Shown piece after piece: positions 18,726 through 27,755 of a stretch of 63,453 bases of DNA. Below the pieces are notes generated by a model, which was not told the DNA's origin, did not search any database, and was given only the letters and a program-made list of their open reading frames with translations. A program made the translations under genes and the position numbers. Location of the stretch: the NCBI RefSeq assembly GCF_014646275.1, contig NZ_BMND01000036.1, forward strand, positions 1 through 63,453. Reading direction: 5' to 3'. The DNA is from Streptomyces kronopolitis. Lineage in GTDB: Bacteria > Actinomycetota > Actinomycetes > Streptomycetales > Streptomycetaceae. How positions within the stretch are numbered: the first letter of the stretch is position 1; each line of letters begins with the position of its first letter.

Positions 18726-19777
18726 ACCGCACCGCACGGGTCGCCGCGCTGCGCCCCCGCTACCAGGACGACCTCGCCCGCGGCACGGCGCGGTTCTTCC
18801 GGCCGCGGCGCACCGACTGCCCCTGGTGCGGGTCCGCGCGGCTGGCGGTCCGGCTGCGGACCCCCGACCTGCTCCAGCACAAGCCCGGCCACTTCGTCCT
18901 GGAGCGCTGCCGGGACTGCCGCCACACCTTCCAGAACCCCCAACTCACCGACGAGGGGCTGGAGTTCTACTACCGCGACTTCTACGACGGGCTGGGGGAG
19001 GAGAACCTCGCCACGCTCTTCGGGACGCACGAGCGGGCCTACCGGCTCCGGGCGGGCGCCGTGACGCCGCACGCCGATCCGGGCAGCTGGCTCGACGTGG
19101 GCACCGGGCACGGGCACTTCTGCGCCGCCGCCCGGGCCCTGCTGCCCCGTACGGTCTTCGACGGGCTGGACCTCGGCGCGGGCGTCGCCTCGGCCCAGGA
19201 GCGGGGCTGGATACGGCGCGGATACCGCGGCGGCTTCGTGGCGCTGGCCGGGGAACTCGCCGGGCGCTACGACGTGGTGAGCATGTTCCACTACCTGGAG
19301 CACAGCGCGGACCCCGGGCGCGAGCTGGCCGCGGCGCACCGGGCGCTGCGGCCCGGCGGGCATCTGCTGATCGAGGTACCGGACCCGCGGTGCGCCTTCG
19401 GCCGGCTCCTCGGCCGCTGGTGGCTGCCCTGGCTCCAGCCGCAGCACCTGCACCTCATCCCGGCGGCGAACCTGCGCCGGCGGCTGACCGACCTCGGCTT
19501 CACGGTGATCACGGAGGAGCATGCGGAGCCGCACGACCCCGTGGACCTGCTCACCGCCGGCTGGCTGGCCGTGAACCGCCTGGCCCCCCGGCGGGACGAG
19601 CCGTGGCACCCCGCGCCACCCGGCAGGGCCCGCCGGATGCTGCGCGGCGCCGTGCTCGCCGCCGGCATCCCGGTCCTCACGGCCGGCTGGCTGCTCGACC
19701 GGCTCCTGGCCCCCTTGGCCCACCGGGTCGGCCTGTCCAACGCCTACCGGCTGCTGGTCCGCCGCGAGGACGGCTGA
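18722..19777 (+). CDS. SAM-dependent methyltransferase with N-terminal zinc-ribbon-like motif
   Basis: 351-residue class I methyltransferase. An N-terminal CPWC...CRDC pair suggests a zinc ribbon, as in some sugar C-methyltransferases. The SAM motif I is WLDVGTGHGHF, the acidic loop is LDLGAG, and LRPGGHLLIEVPD is the motif III region. A hydrophobic stretch near the C-terminus (LAAGIPVLTAGWLLDRLL) could anchor it to the membrane. It overlaps the glycosyltransferase by 4 nt and is the last gene of the operon. Its 3' end overlaps the opposing LuxR-type gene by 34 bp. Sugar or aglycone methylation is inferred. Confidence 0.85.
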   Translation: MNRTARVAALRPRYQDDLARGTARFFRPRRTDCPWCGSARLAVRLRTPDLLQHKPGHFVLERCRDCRHTFQNPQLTDEGLEFYYRDFYDGLGEENLATLFGTHERAYRLRAGAVTPHADPGSWLDVGTGHGHFCAAARALLPRTVFDGLDLGAGVASAQERGWIRRGYRGGFVALAGELAGRYDVVSMFHYLEHSADPGRELAAAHRALRPGGHLLIEVPDPRCAFGRLLGRWWLPWLQPQHLHLIPAANLRRRLTDLGFTVITEEHAEPHDPVDLLTAGWLAVNRLAPRRDEPWHPAPPGRARRMLRGAVLAAGIPVLTAGWLLDRLLAPLAHRVGLSNAYRLLVRREDG

Positions 19778-22641
19778 GCGCTGGGGCCGGCCAGCGCGGC
19801 GGCCAGATGGTGGCGGCCGGCGATCCCCAGCTTGCGGTAGGCGCCCGTCAGATGGGTCTCGACGGTCCGCAGGGACACCACGAGCAGCTCGGCGATCTGC
19901 TTGTTGCTGTACCCCTGCACGGCCAGCGTGCTGACGCGCTCCTCGCCGGGGGTCAGCAGGCTCCCGCCGGGTCTGGCGGCCCGCCCGCCGGCCTCGTGCA
20001 GCGGCCCCCGCAGCCGGTCGGCGAGCGTGGTGGCACCGCACTCGCCGGCCAGCTCCAGGCCGCGCTGGAGGGCGTCGCGGGCGCCGCCGCGGTCGTCCCT
20101 GCGCAGCAGCGCGACGCCGAGGTCGCCGAGCGTGCGGGCCAGGTCGAGGCGGGCCGGGGTGGCGGTGAGCACGTGCGCCGCCTCGTCGAGCAGCTCCAGC
20201 TGGCGGGTGCCCTCCGCCGCCCGGCCGGCCGCGCGCAGCGCCACGCCGACGGCGCGCGGGATGCGGCTCTGCCGGGCGAGGTCGAGTTCCTGCTCGATGA
20301 GGGCGTGCGCCGCCGGACCGTCCCCCAGCGCGAGATGCGCGGTGGCGGCCCGGGAGCGCCAGGGGCAGATCGCCGGGTTGACCGTCCCCGCGGCGTCGAG
20401 GTGGTGGCCGCACTCCCGCAGCAGGGCCAGCGCGGTCCGCGGCTCGCCCTGGGACATCCGCAGCGCGGCCAGGCTCAGCAGGAACAACGGCCGCTCCCAG
20501 CCCGCCTCCTGGGGTTCCTTGGGGGAGCGGGTGAGCACCACCTGTTCGGCCGCGTCGAGCTGCCCCTGTTCGAGCAGCGCGTTGATCCGGATGATGTCCA
20601 GGGTGGTCGCGTACGGCCGGGTGCCCGCGGCGGGCCGTCGGGCGGCGGCCGTCCGGGCCGTACCGAGGGCCTCGGTGACGTTCCCGCCCTGCCACGCCAG
20701 CGCGGCCTGCAGCACCGACAGCGACGAGTCGAGCAGCTCCAGGCCCTTGACCTCGACCTCCTGGGTCAGCTGCCGGATGAACCGGTCCACCCGGTCGAGT
20801 TCGTCGAGGTAGAAGAGGGTCTGCGCGACGAAGTAGTGCAGCGGGAACAGATCGTGGCTGAAGACCGGCAGGTTGACGCAGGCCCGGTCGACGAGTTCGG
20901 CGACGTACGGGGCCGGGACCGCCGCCTTGAGCGAGTGGAAGGCGTGCAGGGCGAGCAGCTGCCGCTCTCCCGGCGTGCGGCCGACCAGGCCCTCGACGGA
21001 CACCGGCGTGGAGGGCTCCGGGGTCCGGGCGGCGGGCCGCTCGTACTCCCGCCAGGAGCGCAGTGCCCGCATGCGCAGCACCAGTTCCCGGTCGGCGCCG
21101 CCGTGCTCCGTCTCGCCGCACAGCTCCGCGATCAGGCGGTCCACGCCGGACAGCGCCCCGCGCGGCCGCCGGGAGAACTGCAGGCAGTAGGTCAGTACGC
21201 CCAGGGCGTCGCGCCGGGCGCTCTTGTCGGTCAGCACCTCCAGCGCGCCGGTGACGTACGACAGCGCCAGGTCGGCGTCGTAGTGGCCGGCCGCGACGCC
21301 GAGTTGGAGCAGCAGCGGGCCGCGCTCGGCCGCCTGCGTCTGCCGGCCCAGCGCGGACCGCAGATAGGTGACCGCCACGTCCGGCGCGCCGCGGTGCAGC
21401 GCCTCGTCGGCCGCCCGGCGCAGCACCGGGACCGCCCAGGCCCCCTCCACCGGGCCGGCCGCCAGCAGGTGGGCCGCCACCTCCTCGTCGGGCCGGCCGG
21501 CGAGATGCGACACCTGCGCCGCCCCGGCGTGCGCCCGGCCGAGCTCCTCGGGCGACATCGTCGCCAGCACGGTGTCCCGCACGACCTCGTGGACGAAGCA
21601 GGGCTCGCCACCGGACCGCAGCAGACCCAGCGACCACAGGTCGGCGGCCGCCGCGCGCACCACCGCCTCGCCGCTCCCGCAGTACGCGGCGAGCAGCTCG
21701 GCCGGTTTGCGGTCCCCCAGCACCGCCAGGGCACGCGTCAACTCCACGGCCTCACGGGACCCTTGGGAGAGCCGGTGCATGATCTCCTGGTCGAGGGTGG
21801 ACAGCGTCACGGTGCGCAGGCGGTCGCGGAACTCCGCCGTCGGCCGCACCCCGGCGAGCTGCGCGTGGTGCAGCAGCCCCCACAGGAACAGCGGGTGGCC
21901 GCCGGTGGCGGCATGGCAGGCGGCGGCGAAGGCCGCGTCGGGCTCCTCTGCCTCCCACACGTGCCGGGCCAGTTGCCGCACGCCGGGGACGTCGAGGGGC
22001 TCCAGGGCGATCTTGTGGCAGTGGTCGGGCCGGACGAGTTCGGCGAACAGCGGGTCGGGCCGGCGGAATTCGCCGGTGCGGTTGACCACCGCCACCAGGA
22101 CGGGGCGGGTGTCGGCGCGGGTCACGAGGCGGGCCAGCCAGCGCAGCGACGGGGTGTCGATCCATTGGAGGTTGTCGATCGCCAGCAGCAGGGGCCGCCG
22201 GTCGGACAGGTGCAGGGCGAGCGCGTCGAGTCCGTCCAGCGCCGTGGCGCCCGAGTGGGGTCCGGCCGCCGCGGATTCCGGGCGCGCGCCGTCCTCCAGC
22301 ACCCGCCGGGCCACCGCCTGCGCATCCTCCGGCAGCGCCGCCCGCCCGGCTTCGGTGACCGACTCCATGACGGGCCGGAACAGCTGGCGCACCGCGCCGA
22401 ACGCGAACTCCCGCTCCAGCGGACGGCACCGCGCCCACAGCACCTCGAAGCGCCGGTCGCGCCGGCACCAGCCGTTCAGCAGGGCGGACTTGCCGATGCC
22501 GGCGGGCCCCTCGATCTGCACCACGCGGGACCGTCCGGCCGCCGCCTGCGCGGCGACCGCCTCCAGTTCCGCCAGTTCGGAAGCGCGGCCGACCAGTGGC
22601 CGGTCCTGTCCGCGCTCGGTGTGCCGCGGTCCGCAACTCAC
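19744..22641 (-). CDS. LAL-family (large ATP-binding LuxR) transcriptional regulator
   Basis: 965-residue regulator starting at GTG 22641, preceded by GGGGGA at about 8 nt. The N-terminal AAA/STAND ATPase has LVGRASELAELE, Walker A EGPAGIGKSALL and LLLAIDNLQWID as Walker B. A long TPR-like middle follows. The C-terminal LuxR helix-turn-helix is LTPGEERVSTLAVQG then NKQIAELLVVSLRTVETHL. LAL proteins usually act as pathway-specific activators of polyketide clusters. Here it is convergent with, and overlaps, the operon's last gene by 34 bp, which marks it as the likely cluster regulator and limits room for a terminator. Confidence 0.9.
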   Translation of the reverse strand: MSCGPRHTERGQDRPLVGRASELAELEAVAAQAAAGRSRVVQIEGPAGIGKSALLNGWCRRDRRFEVLWARCRPLEREFAFGAVRQLFRPVMESVTEAGRAALPEDAQAVARRVLEDGARPESAAAGPHSGATALDGLDALALHLSDRRPLLLAIDNLQWIDTPSLRWLARLVTRADTRPVLVAVVNRTGEFRRPDPLFAELVRPDHCHKIALEPLDVPGVRQLARHVWEAEEPDAAFAAACHAATGGHPLFLWGLLHHAQLAGVRPTAEFRDRLRTVTLSTLDQEIMHRLSQGSREAVELTRALAVLGDRKPAELLAAYCGSGEAVVRAAAADLWSLGLLRSGGEPCFVHEVVRDTVLATMSPEELGRAHAGAAQVSHLAGRPDEEVAAHLLAAGPVEGAWAVPVLRRAADEALHRGAPDVAVTYLRSALGRQTQAAERGPLLLQLGVAAGHYDADLALSYVTGALEVLTDKSARRDALGVLTYCLQFSRRPRGALSGVDRLIAELCGETEHGGADRELVLRMRALRSWREYERPAARTPEPSTPVSVEGLVGRTPGERQLLALHAFHSLKAAVPAPYVAELVDRACVNLPVFSHDLFPLHYFVAQTLFYLDELDRVDRFIRQLTQEVEVKGLELLDSSLSVLQAALAWQGGNVTEALGTARTAAARRPAAGTRPYATTLDIIRINALLEQGQLDAAEQVVLTRSPKEPQEAGWERPLFLLSLAALRMSQGEPRTALALLRECGHHLDAAGTVNPAICPWRSRAATAHLALGDGPAAHALIEQELDLARQSRIPRAVGVALRAAGRAAEGTRQLELLDEAAHVLTATPARLDLARTLGDLGVALLRRDDRGGARDALQRGLELAGECGATTLADRLRGPLHEAGGRAARPGGSLLTPGEERVSTLAVQGYSNKQIAELLVVSLRTVETHLTGAYRKLGIAGRHHLAAALAGPSAQPSSRRTSSR

Positions 22642-22885
22642 GCGCTCGTTCCCCCAGCCTCTAACCTCGTCGTCGGTCGGTCCCGGGCCACGCCGAAGCT
22701 AAGAGGCGGACACGGGGGCGAGAGGCGGGGAGATCGCGGGGCATGGCGCCCAGTCTTCCGCCCCGCGGCGCCCGAGTCCTCCCACTGGGGAGGTCACCGT
22801 CCGTATGCCAGGGGCAGTACACGCGGGCGCCGCCCTACGACTTCCGGCGGATGCCCGCCGAGCGGTTCACGTGGTGCGCTGAGCG

Positions 22886-22919
22886 GTCCGGACCGCCCGG
22901 CCTGCCGGGCGGTCCGGAC
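22886..22919 (-). terminator. Terminator hairpin downstream of panB
   Basis: A perfect 16-bp inverted repeat (22886-22901 and 22904-22919, effectively a tight tetraloop) lies 7 bp past the panB stop on the minus strand. The rest of the 285-bp gap (22642-22926) holds the LAL gene's promoter side on the left and no further gene that I can support. Confidence 0.85.
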
Positions 22920-22926
22920 GATCCGC

Positions 22927-23787
22927 CTAGTGGAAGGTGTGCTCCTCCGCCGGGAAGGCGCCGCCGACGACGTCCTCCGCGAACGCCTTGGCCGCCCCGC
23001 CGAGCAACTCCCGCATCTGGAGGTACTGCTTGACGAACTTCGGCAGCCGCCCGGCCGTCATCCCGGCCATGTCGGTCCACACCAGCACCTGGGCGTCGCA
23101 GTCCGCCCCCGCGCCGATGCCCACCGTCGGCACGCCCAGCGAGCGGGTGACCTCCGCGGCCAGCTCGGCGGGTACGGCCTCCAGCACGACCGCGAACGCA
23201 CCGGCGTCCTGCACCGCCTTCGCGTCCCGCAGCAGCTGCTGGGCCGCCTCCTCGCCGCGCCCCTGGACGGGGTAGCCGCCGTAGGCGTTGACCGACTGAG
23301 GGGTCAGCCCGACGTGCGCCATCACCGGGATGCCGGACGACACCAGCAGCTCGACCTGGTCGGCGGAGCGCTCACCGCCCTCCAGCTTGACGGCGCCCAC
23401 GCCGGCCTCCTTCACCAGCCGGGTGGCGCTGCGCAGCGCCTGCACCGCCCCTTCCTGGTACGTGCCGAACGGCAGATCGCCGACGACGAGGGAGCGGGTG
23501 GTGCCCCGGACGACCGCCGCGGACAGCATGACGATCTCGTCCAGGGTGACCGGCACGGTGGACTCGTAGCCGAGGTGGCAGTTGCCCATCGAGTCCCCGA
23601 CGAGCAGCACGGGGATGCCGGCCTCGTCGAAGACGGAGGCGGTCATCGCGTCGTAGGCGGTGAGCATCGGCCACTTCTCACCGCGCTCCTTGGCGGCGGC
23701 GATGTCCCGGACGGTGATCCGGCGCGACCCGGAGCCCCCGTACAGGGACTTGGCGACCGGCTTCTGGGCAGGCGAAGGCTGCGTCAT
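22927..23787 (-). CDS. panB: 3-methyl-2-oxobutanoate hydroxymethyltransferase (PanB)
   Basis: 286-residue cytosolic enzyme of pantothenate/CoA synthesis that transfers a hydroxymethyl group from 5,10-methylene-THF to ketoisovalerate to give ketopantoate. Family landmarks are clear: the MLTAYDAMTA start of the barrel, the metal-binding LLVGDSMGN, GDLPFGTY, KLEGG, MAHVGLTPQSV, VLEAVP and TVGIGAG. Length is normal. An AGGAG ribosome site lies 8 nt before ATG 23787. A strong hairpin terminator follows. It is a core gene and marks the edge between the specialised cluster on the left and more conserved DNA on the right. Confidence 0.97.
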   Translation of the reverse strand: MTQPSPAQKPVAKSLYGGSGSRRITVRDIAAAKERGEKWPMLTAYDAMTASVFDEAGIPVLLVGDSMGNCHLGYESTVPVTLDEIVMLSAAVVRGTTRSLVVGDLPFGTYQEGAVQALRSATRLVKEAGVGAVKLEGGERSADQVELLVSSGIPVMAHVGLTPQSVNAYGGYPVQGRGEEAAQQLLRDAKAVQDAGAFAVVLEAVPAELAAEVTRSLGVPTVGIGAGADCDAQVLVWTDMAGMTAGRLPKFVKQYLQMRELLGGAAKAFAEDVVGGAFPAEEHTFH

Positions 23788-23936
23788 GGTGACGACTCCT
23801 GTTCCTCATCTCGAGGCACCCTGACGGTGTCCCCGGACTTCCCGTCCATGCTGGCACGGCTCGCCCGCAAAGGAAAAGGGAAGCGACCGGGGTCGCTCGG
23901 GTCACCCGGGTGGCCGTACCCGCCCGCGATTCCTTC

Positions 23937-23959
23937 CGATACGGAACGGGACCGTATCG
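23937..23959. promoter_or_regulatory. Palindromic operator, likely for the adjacent TetR regulator
   Basis: Perfect inverted repeat CGATACGG-N7-CCGTATCG ends 21 bp before the ATG of the MFS exporter. Symmetry, length and position fit a TetR-family operator, and a TetR gene is co-transcribed with the exporter. Autorepression is inferred. Confidence 0.7.
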
Positions 23960-23980
23960 ATGACTGCATAGAGTGACCGG

Positions 23981-25600
23981 ATGGTCACCTCACCCCCCGC
24001 CCCGGACACACCCCCCGACCGCCGGATCCCGGACCGCATCCACCGCCGTCGCTGGGCGATCCTCTCCCTCCTCATGCTCAGCCTGCTGATCGTGGTGCTG
24101 GACAACTCGATCCTCAACGTCGCCATGAAGACGATCGCCACCCCCGCCCCGGTCGGGCTGGGCGCCACGCAGAGTGAGCTGGAGTGGGCGATCAACTCCT
24201 ACACCCTGGTCTTCGCCGGGCTGCTGTTCACCGCGGGACTGCTGGGCGACCGCCTGGGCCGCAAGAAGATGCTGCTCTTCGGCCTGGCCGTGTTCGGGGC
24301 CGGGTCGGTGCTCGCCGGGGTGTCCGGCTCGCCCGGCGAGCTGATCACCTTCCGCGCGCTGATGGGGGTGGGCGGCGCCTTCGTGATGCCCTCCAACCTC
24401 GCCATCCTGATGAACGTCTTCGAGCGGGAGGAGCAGCCGAAGGCGATCGGCATCTGGGCCGGCGGGGTGGGCGTGGCCATCGCGGTCGGCCCGATCGCCG
24501 GCGGGCTGCTGCTCGACCACTTCTGGTGGGGCTCGGTCTTCATGATCAACGCGCCGATCGTGGTGCTCTCGCTCGTCGCGATGGTGATCCTGGTGCCCGA
24601 CTCCCGCGACCCCCGCCCCGGCCGGCTGGACCCGGCCGGGGTGCTGCTGTCCGTCATCGGGCTGGTGCTGCTGGTCTACGGGATCATCAAGGGCGGCCAG
24701 CTCGCCGACTTCACCGAGGCCCGGGTGGTCGGCCCGATCGCCGGCGGGGTGCTGGTGCTGGCCCTCTTCGTGGTGCACCAGAAGCGCAGCGACCATCCGT
24801 CGATCGACATGGGCTACTTCCGCATCCCGGCGTTCTCCGCCGCGATCACCGCCATCGCGCTGGTCTTCTTCGCGCTCACCGGCGTGACCTTCTTCATCGT
24901 CTTCTACGTCCAGAGCGTGCGCGGCTACTCCCCGCTGGAGGCCGGGCTGCTGATCCTGCCGCTGGCCGCGGCCCAGCTGATCTTCGCGCCGCGGGCCCGG
25001 CTCGCGGTGGACCACTACGGGGCCCGGGCGGTGTGCACCTTCAGCATGTTCGTGGTGGCGACCACCATGGTGGGCCTGCTGCTGCTGGACACCGATACCC
25101 CGCTGTGGCTCATGGAGGCGCTGTTCTTCATCCAGGGCTCCGCCATGGCGCACATCATGCCGCCGGCCACGGTCGCGGTCATGCAGTCGCTGCCGCGCGA
25201 GAAGGCCGGCTCCGGCTCGGCGCTCAACAACGTCTTCCGGCAGGTCGGCGGCACCCTCGGCGTCGCCGTCCTCGGCTCGCTGCTGTCCACCAGCTACCGC
25301 GACCGCATCCAGGGCACGCTCGACGCGCTGCCCGGACTGCCGGCCGCCGCCCAGCACGCGGCCGGCGAGTCCATCGAGGCGACCCTCTCCCTCGCCGCCC
25401 GGCTGGGCCCGGCCGGGCGGCCGCTGACCACCGCCGCCGACGACGCCTTCGTCCACGCCATGCACATCACCGCGCTCGGCTCGGCGGTCGTCGCGATGCT
25501 CGGCACCGTGGTGGCCGCGGCGTTCCTACCAGGCAAAATGGTCCCGGCGCCGCAGCCTGCGGAGCCCCACGAAGAGCGGAAGGCGGGCGTGCAGCGATGA
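23981..25600 (+). CDS. MFS drug-efflux transporter, DHA2 (EmrB/QacA-like, 14 TM)
   Basis: 539-residue inner-membrane proton antiporter. The first TM carries the DHA2 hallmark VVLDNSILNVAM, followed by LGDRLGRKKM (motif A) and GPIAGGLLLDHFWW (motif C). About 14 hydrophobic segments are present, including a central pair around residues 215-270 that distinguishes DHA2 from DHA1. It overlaps the TetR gene by 4 nt (ATGA) and has a palindromic operator immediately upstream: a classic self-contained efflux/repressor cassette. The inducing and exported compound is unknown. Confidence 0.93.
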   Translation: MVTSPPAPDTPPDRRIPDRIHRRRWAILSLLMLSLLIVVLDNSILNVAMKTIATPAPVGLGATQSELEWAINSYTLVFAGLLFTAGLLGDRLGRKKMLLFGLAVFGAGSVLAGVSGSPGELITFRALMGVGGAFVMPSNLAILMNVFEREEQPKAIGIWAGGVGVAIAVGPIAGGLLLDHFWWGSVFMINAPIVVLSLVAMVILVPDSRDPRPGRLDPAGVLLSVIGLVLLVYGIIKGGQLADFTEARVVGPIAGGVLVLALFVVHQKRSDHPSIDMGYFRIPAFSAAITAIALVFFALTGVTFFIVFYVQSVRGYSPLEAGLLILPLAAAQLIFAPRARLAVDHYGARAVCTFSMFVVATTMVGLLLLDTDTPLWLMEALFFIQGSAMAHIMPPATVAVMQSLPREKAGSGSALNNVFRQVGGTLGVAVLGSLLSTSYRDRIQGTLDALPGLPAAAQHAAGESIEATLSLAARLGPAGRPLTTAADDAFVHAMHITALGSAVVAMLGTVVAAAFLPGKMVPAPQPAEPHEERKAGVQR

Positions 25601-26271
25601 ACCGGGCGGCGGGGGACTTCGAGGTCGCGGCGGACGGGGGGCAGCCGGCGGCGGTGGTCCCCGGGCGCCGCGGCCGGCCGCGCAGCGCGGCGGCCGACTC
25701 CGCCATCATCGAGGCCGTGCTCAGCCTGATCGAGGACGGCGTCTCCATAGCGGAGCTGTCCATGGAACGCATCGCGCGCGAGGCGGGGGTGGGCAAGGCC
25801 ACCGTCTACCGCCGCTGGCCCGGCAAGAACGCCCTGATGCTCGACGTGATGCGCTCGCTGGACGTCCCGAGCCCGCCGGCCGCCGGCCTCTCGGTCCGCG
25901 ACGACCTGGTCTCGCTGCTGGAGTTCCTGCGCCACCGCGGACTCGCCAAGCGCGGCTCGGCCCTGCTGCGCACCGTCGTCAGCCACGTCCGGGCCCAGCC
26001 CGAGCTGTGGGCGGAGTACCACGCCACGGTCATCCGGGCCCGCCACGAGGCGCTGCTCGGGGTGCTGCGGCGCGGGGTGGCGAACGGCGAGATCCGCGCC
26101 GACCACGACCTGGACACCCTCGCCGACCTCTTCGTGGGCCCGATGCTGGCCCGCGCCCTCCTCCACGAGCGCACGGATCTGCCCGAGGCACTCCCGGCGG
26201 ACCTCGTCGACCTCGTCCTGGAGGGGGTGCGGCCCGGCGCGCGGCCCGCGGCGGCGACGGCGGCGGGCTGA
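25597..26271 (+). CDS. TetR-family repressor of the adjacent exporter
   Basis: 224-residue regulator. After a disordered N-terminus (GRRGRPRS), the helix-turn-helix reads MERIAREAGVGKATVYRRWPGK, with the KATVYRRW recognition helix typical of TetR proteins. The C-terminal half has the TetR_C-like ligand-binding layout (LRTVVSHVRAQPELW, FVGPMLARALL). It is translationally coupled to the MFS gene and most likely represses both through the 23937-23959 palindrome. A GC-rich hairpin follows. Confidence 0.92.
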   Translation: MNRAAGDFEVAADGGQPAAVVPGRRGRPRSAAADSAIIEAVLSLIEDGVSIAELSMERIAREAGVGKATVYRRWPGKNALMLDVMRSLDVPSPPAAGLSVRDDLVSLLEFLRHRGLAKRGSALLRTVVSHVRAQPELWAEYHATVIRARHEALLGVLRRGVANGEIRADHDLDTLADLFVGPMLARALLHERTDLPEALPADLVDLVLEGVRPGARPAAATAAG

Positions 26272-26322
26272 ACTCCGCGGCGCCCCGGCGGGGTTGGGTG
26301 GCCGGATCCCGCCCGCCGGGGC

Positions 26323-26344
26323 CGCGGCCGGGGCCCGGGCCGCG
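26323..26344 (+). terminator. Possible terminator after the MFS-tetR operon
   Basis: 7-bp inverted repeat CGCGGCC/GGCCGCG with an 8-nt loop, 51 bp past the tetR stop. It is short but very GC-rich. The remainder of the 26272-26534 gap carries an AT-richer stretch (about 26445-26480) suitable for the next promoter. Confidence 0.45.
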
Positions 26345-26534
26345 ACCGGCCCGCCCGGCGTACCGTATGACCGGAGCATGCCTGTTCTGTCACAGCCGCT
26401 GTCACACGTCCCGAGGCCGGAACCCCGCCCCCGCAGCGCGCCGTCCTCATTCCTAAGAAAGCACATTACGGGCCATCGCCTAGGGTCGTAGATCACAGGT
26501 GAGGCGCACCGAGCACGGCAGTGAGGGCAGCTAC

Positions 26535-27554
26535 ATGGCGCAGGCATACATGACGGAACCGGGGCAGGGGCACACCCCCGGGCAGACCGGTTCCCGGGCC
26601 GAACGCCTGCGGAACTGGTGGCGCCCCGAGGGCACCTGGCGGCGCGGCATGGTGCTGGCGGTGCTCGCCGTCCTGCTCGGGCTGGTGATGATCCTGCACG
26701 CCCAGATCCCCAACACCGTGGGGAACCTGGGCAGTCTGCTGGAGACCTTCCTGCCGTGGGTGGGGCTGGGCATCCCGGTGCTGCTCCTCGCCGCGGTGCT
26801 GCGCCGCTCGGCCACCGCGCTGGTCGCCCTGCTGCTGCCGGTCTTCGTGTGGGTCCACCTCTTCGGCGGCCAGGTCACCGACAAGGCCGGCGAGGGCGGC
26901 AACCTCACCGTCGTCACCCACAACGTCAGCGCCGACAACCCCGACCCGGCGGGCACCGCCCAGGACCTGGTGAAGTCCGGCGCCGATGTGGTGGCCCTGG
27001 AGGAGCTGTCCGGGGACGCGATGTCGACCTACCGCCAGGGGCTGGCGAAGGCGTATCCGTACCACACCATCGAGGGCACGGTCGGGCTGTGGAGCAAGCG
27101 CCCGCTGACCGACACCCGGCCGGTGGACACCAAGATGGGGTGGAACCGCGCGCTGCGGGCCACCGTCACCGCCGCCGACGGCCAGCAGATCGCCGTCTAC
27201 GTCGCCCATCTGCCGTCGGTACGGGTCAACCCCCAGAAGGGCTTCACCGCCAACCCGCGCGACACCAGCGCCCAGGCGCTCGGTGAGGCGATCGCCGCGG
27301 ACCCGGTGAAGAAGGCCGTGCTGCTCGCCGACCTCAACGGCACCATGAACGACCGCTCGCTGGCCCCGCTCACCTCCCAGATGCGCTCCGCGCAGGGCGC
27401 GGCGGGCGACGGCTTCGGCTTCAGCTTCCCGGCGTCGTTCCCGATGACCCGGATCGACCAGATCATGATGAAGGGGATCGACCCGGTCAAGGCCTGGGTG
27501 ATGCCGGCCACCGGCAGCGACCACCTGCCGGTCGCGGCCTCGGTGAAGATCTGA
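26535..27554 (+). CDS. Membrane-anchored endonuclease/exonuclease/phosphatase-fold protein
   Basis: 339-residue protein with three N-terminal TM helices (about residues 38-56, 72-90 and 94-112) followed by an extracytoplasmic EEP-fold domain. Catalytic landmarks are VVTHNVSADN, VVALEELS (metal Glu), VYVAHLPSVR, LADLNGTMND (D-x-N) and the terminal GSDHLPV. The start ATG 26535 has GAGGG 8 nt upstream, which is better than the earlier in-frame ATG at 26499. Substrates in this family range from DNA to phosphoinositides and sphingomyelin. The external location argues for a phosphodiesterase/phosphatase acting on lipid or nucleotide outside the membrane, which is inference. Confidence 0.85.
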   Translation: MAQAYMTEPGQGHTPGQTGSRAERLRNWWRPEGTWRRGMVLAVLAVLLGLVMILHAQIPNTVGNLGSLLETFLPWVGLGIPVLLLAAVLRRSATALVALLLPVFVWVHLFGGQVTDKAGEGGNLTVVTHNVSADNPDPAGTAQDLVKSGADVVALEELSGDAMSTYRQGLAKAYPYHTIEGTVGLWSKRPLTDTRPVDTKMGWNRALRATVTAADGQQIAVYVAHLPSVRVNPQKGFTANPRDTSAQALGEAIAADPVKKAVLLADLNGTMNDRSLAPLTSQMRSAQGAAGDGFGFSFPASFPMTRIDQIMMKGIDPVKAWVMPATGSDHLPVAASVKI

Positions 27555-27570
27555 CGGACGGCGGACGGGG

Positions 27571-27593
27571 GACGGGCCGGCGCCCGGCCCGTC
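27571..27593 (+). terminator. Terminator hairpin after the EEP-fold gene
   Basis: Perfect 10-bp inverted repeat GACGGGCCGG/CCGGCCCGTC with a 3-nt loop, 16 bp after the stop codon. Confidence 0.75.
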
Positions 27594-27755
27594 GGCGGGC
27601 CGAAACAGGCCCGTCACGCCCCGTTCCCCGGCCGGAATACCGCGCCTGAGAGACTTTGTTCCGCACACGTACTTAGCGCCGGCGGTCCGCCGTCCCGCGC
27701 GCTCGCGGTCCGCTCCTCGCGCGCCCGCCCGCACGCCCACCCGGGAAGGTGTTCC

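Noticed and set aside
18826..23976. 5-kb open frame on the plus strand spanning the methyltransferase, LAL regulator and panB
   Set aside because: It crosses three well-supported genes and shows only repetitive Arg/Gly/Gln/Ala composition.
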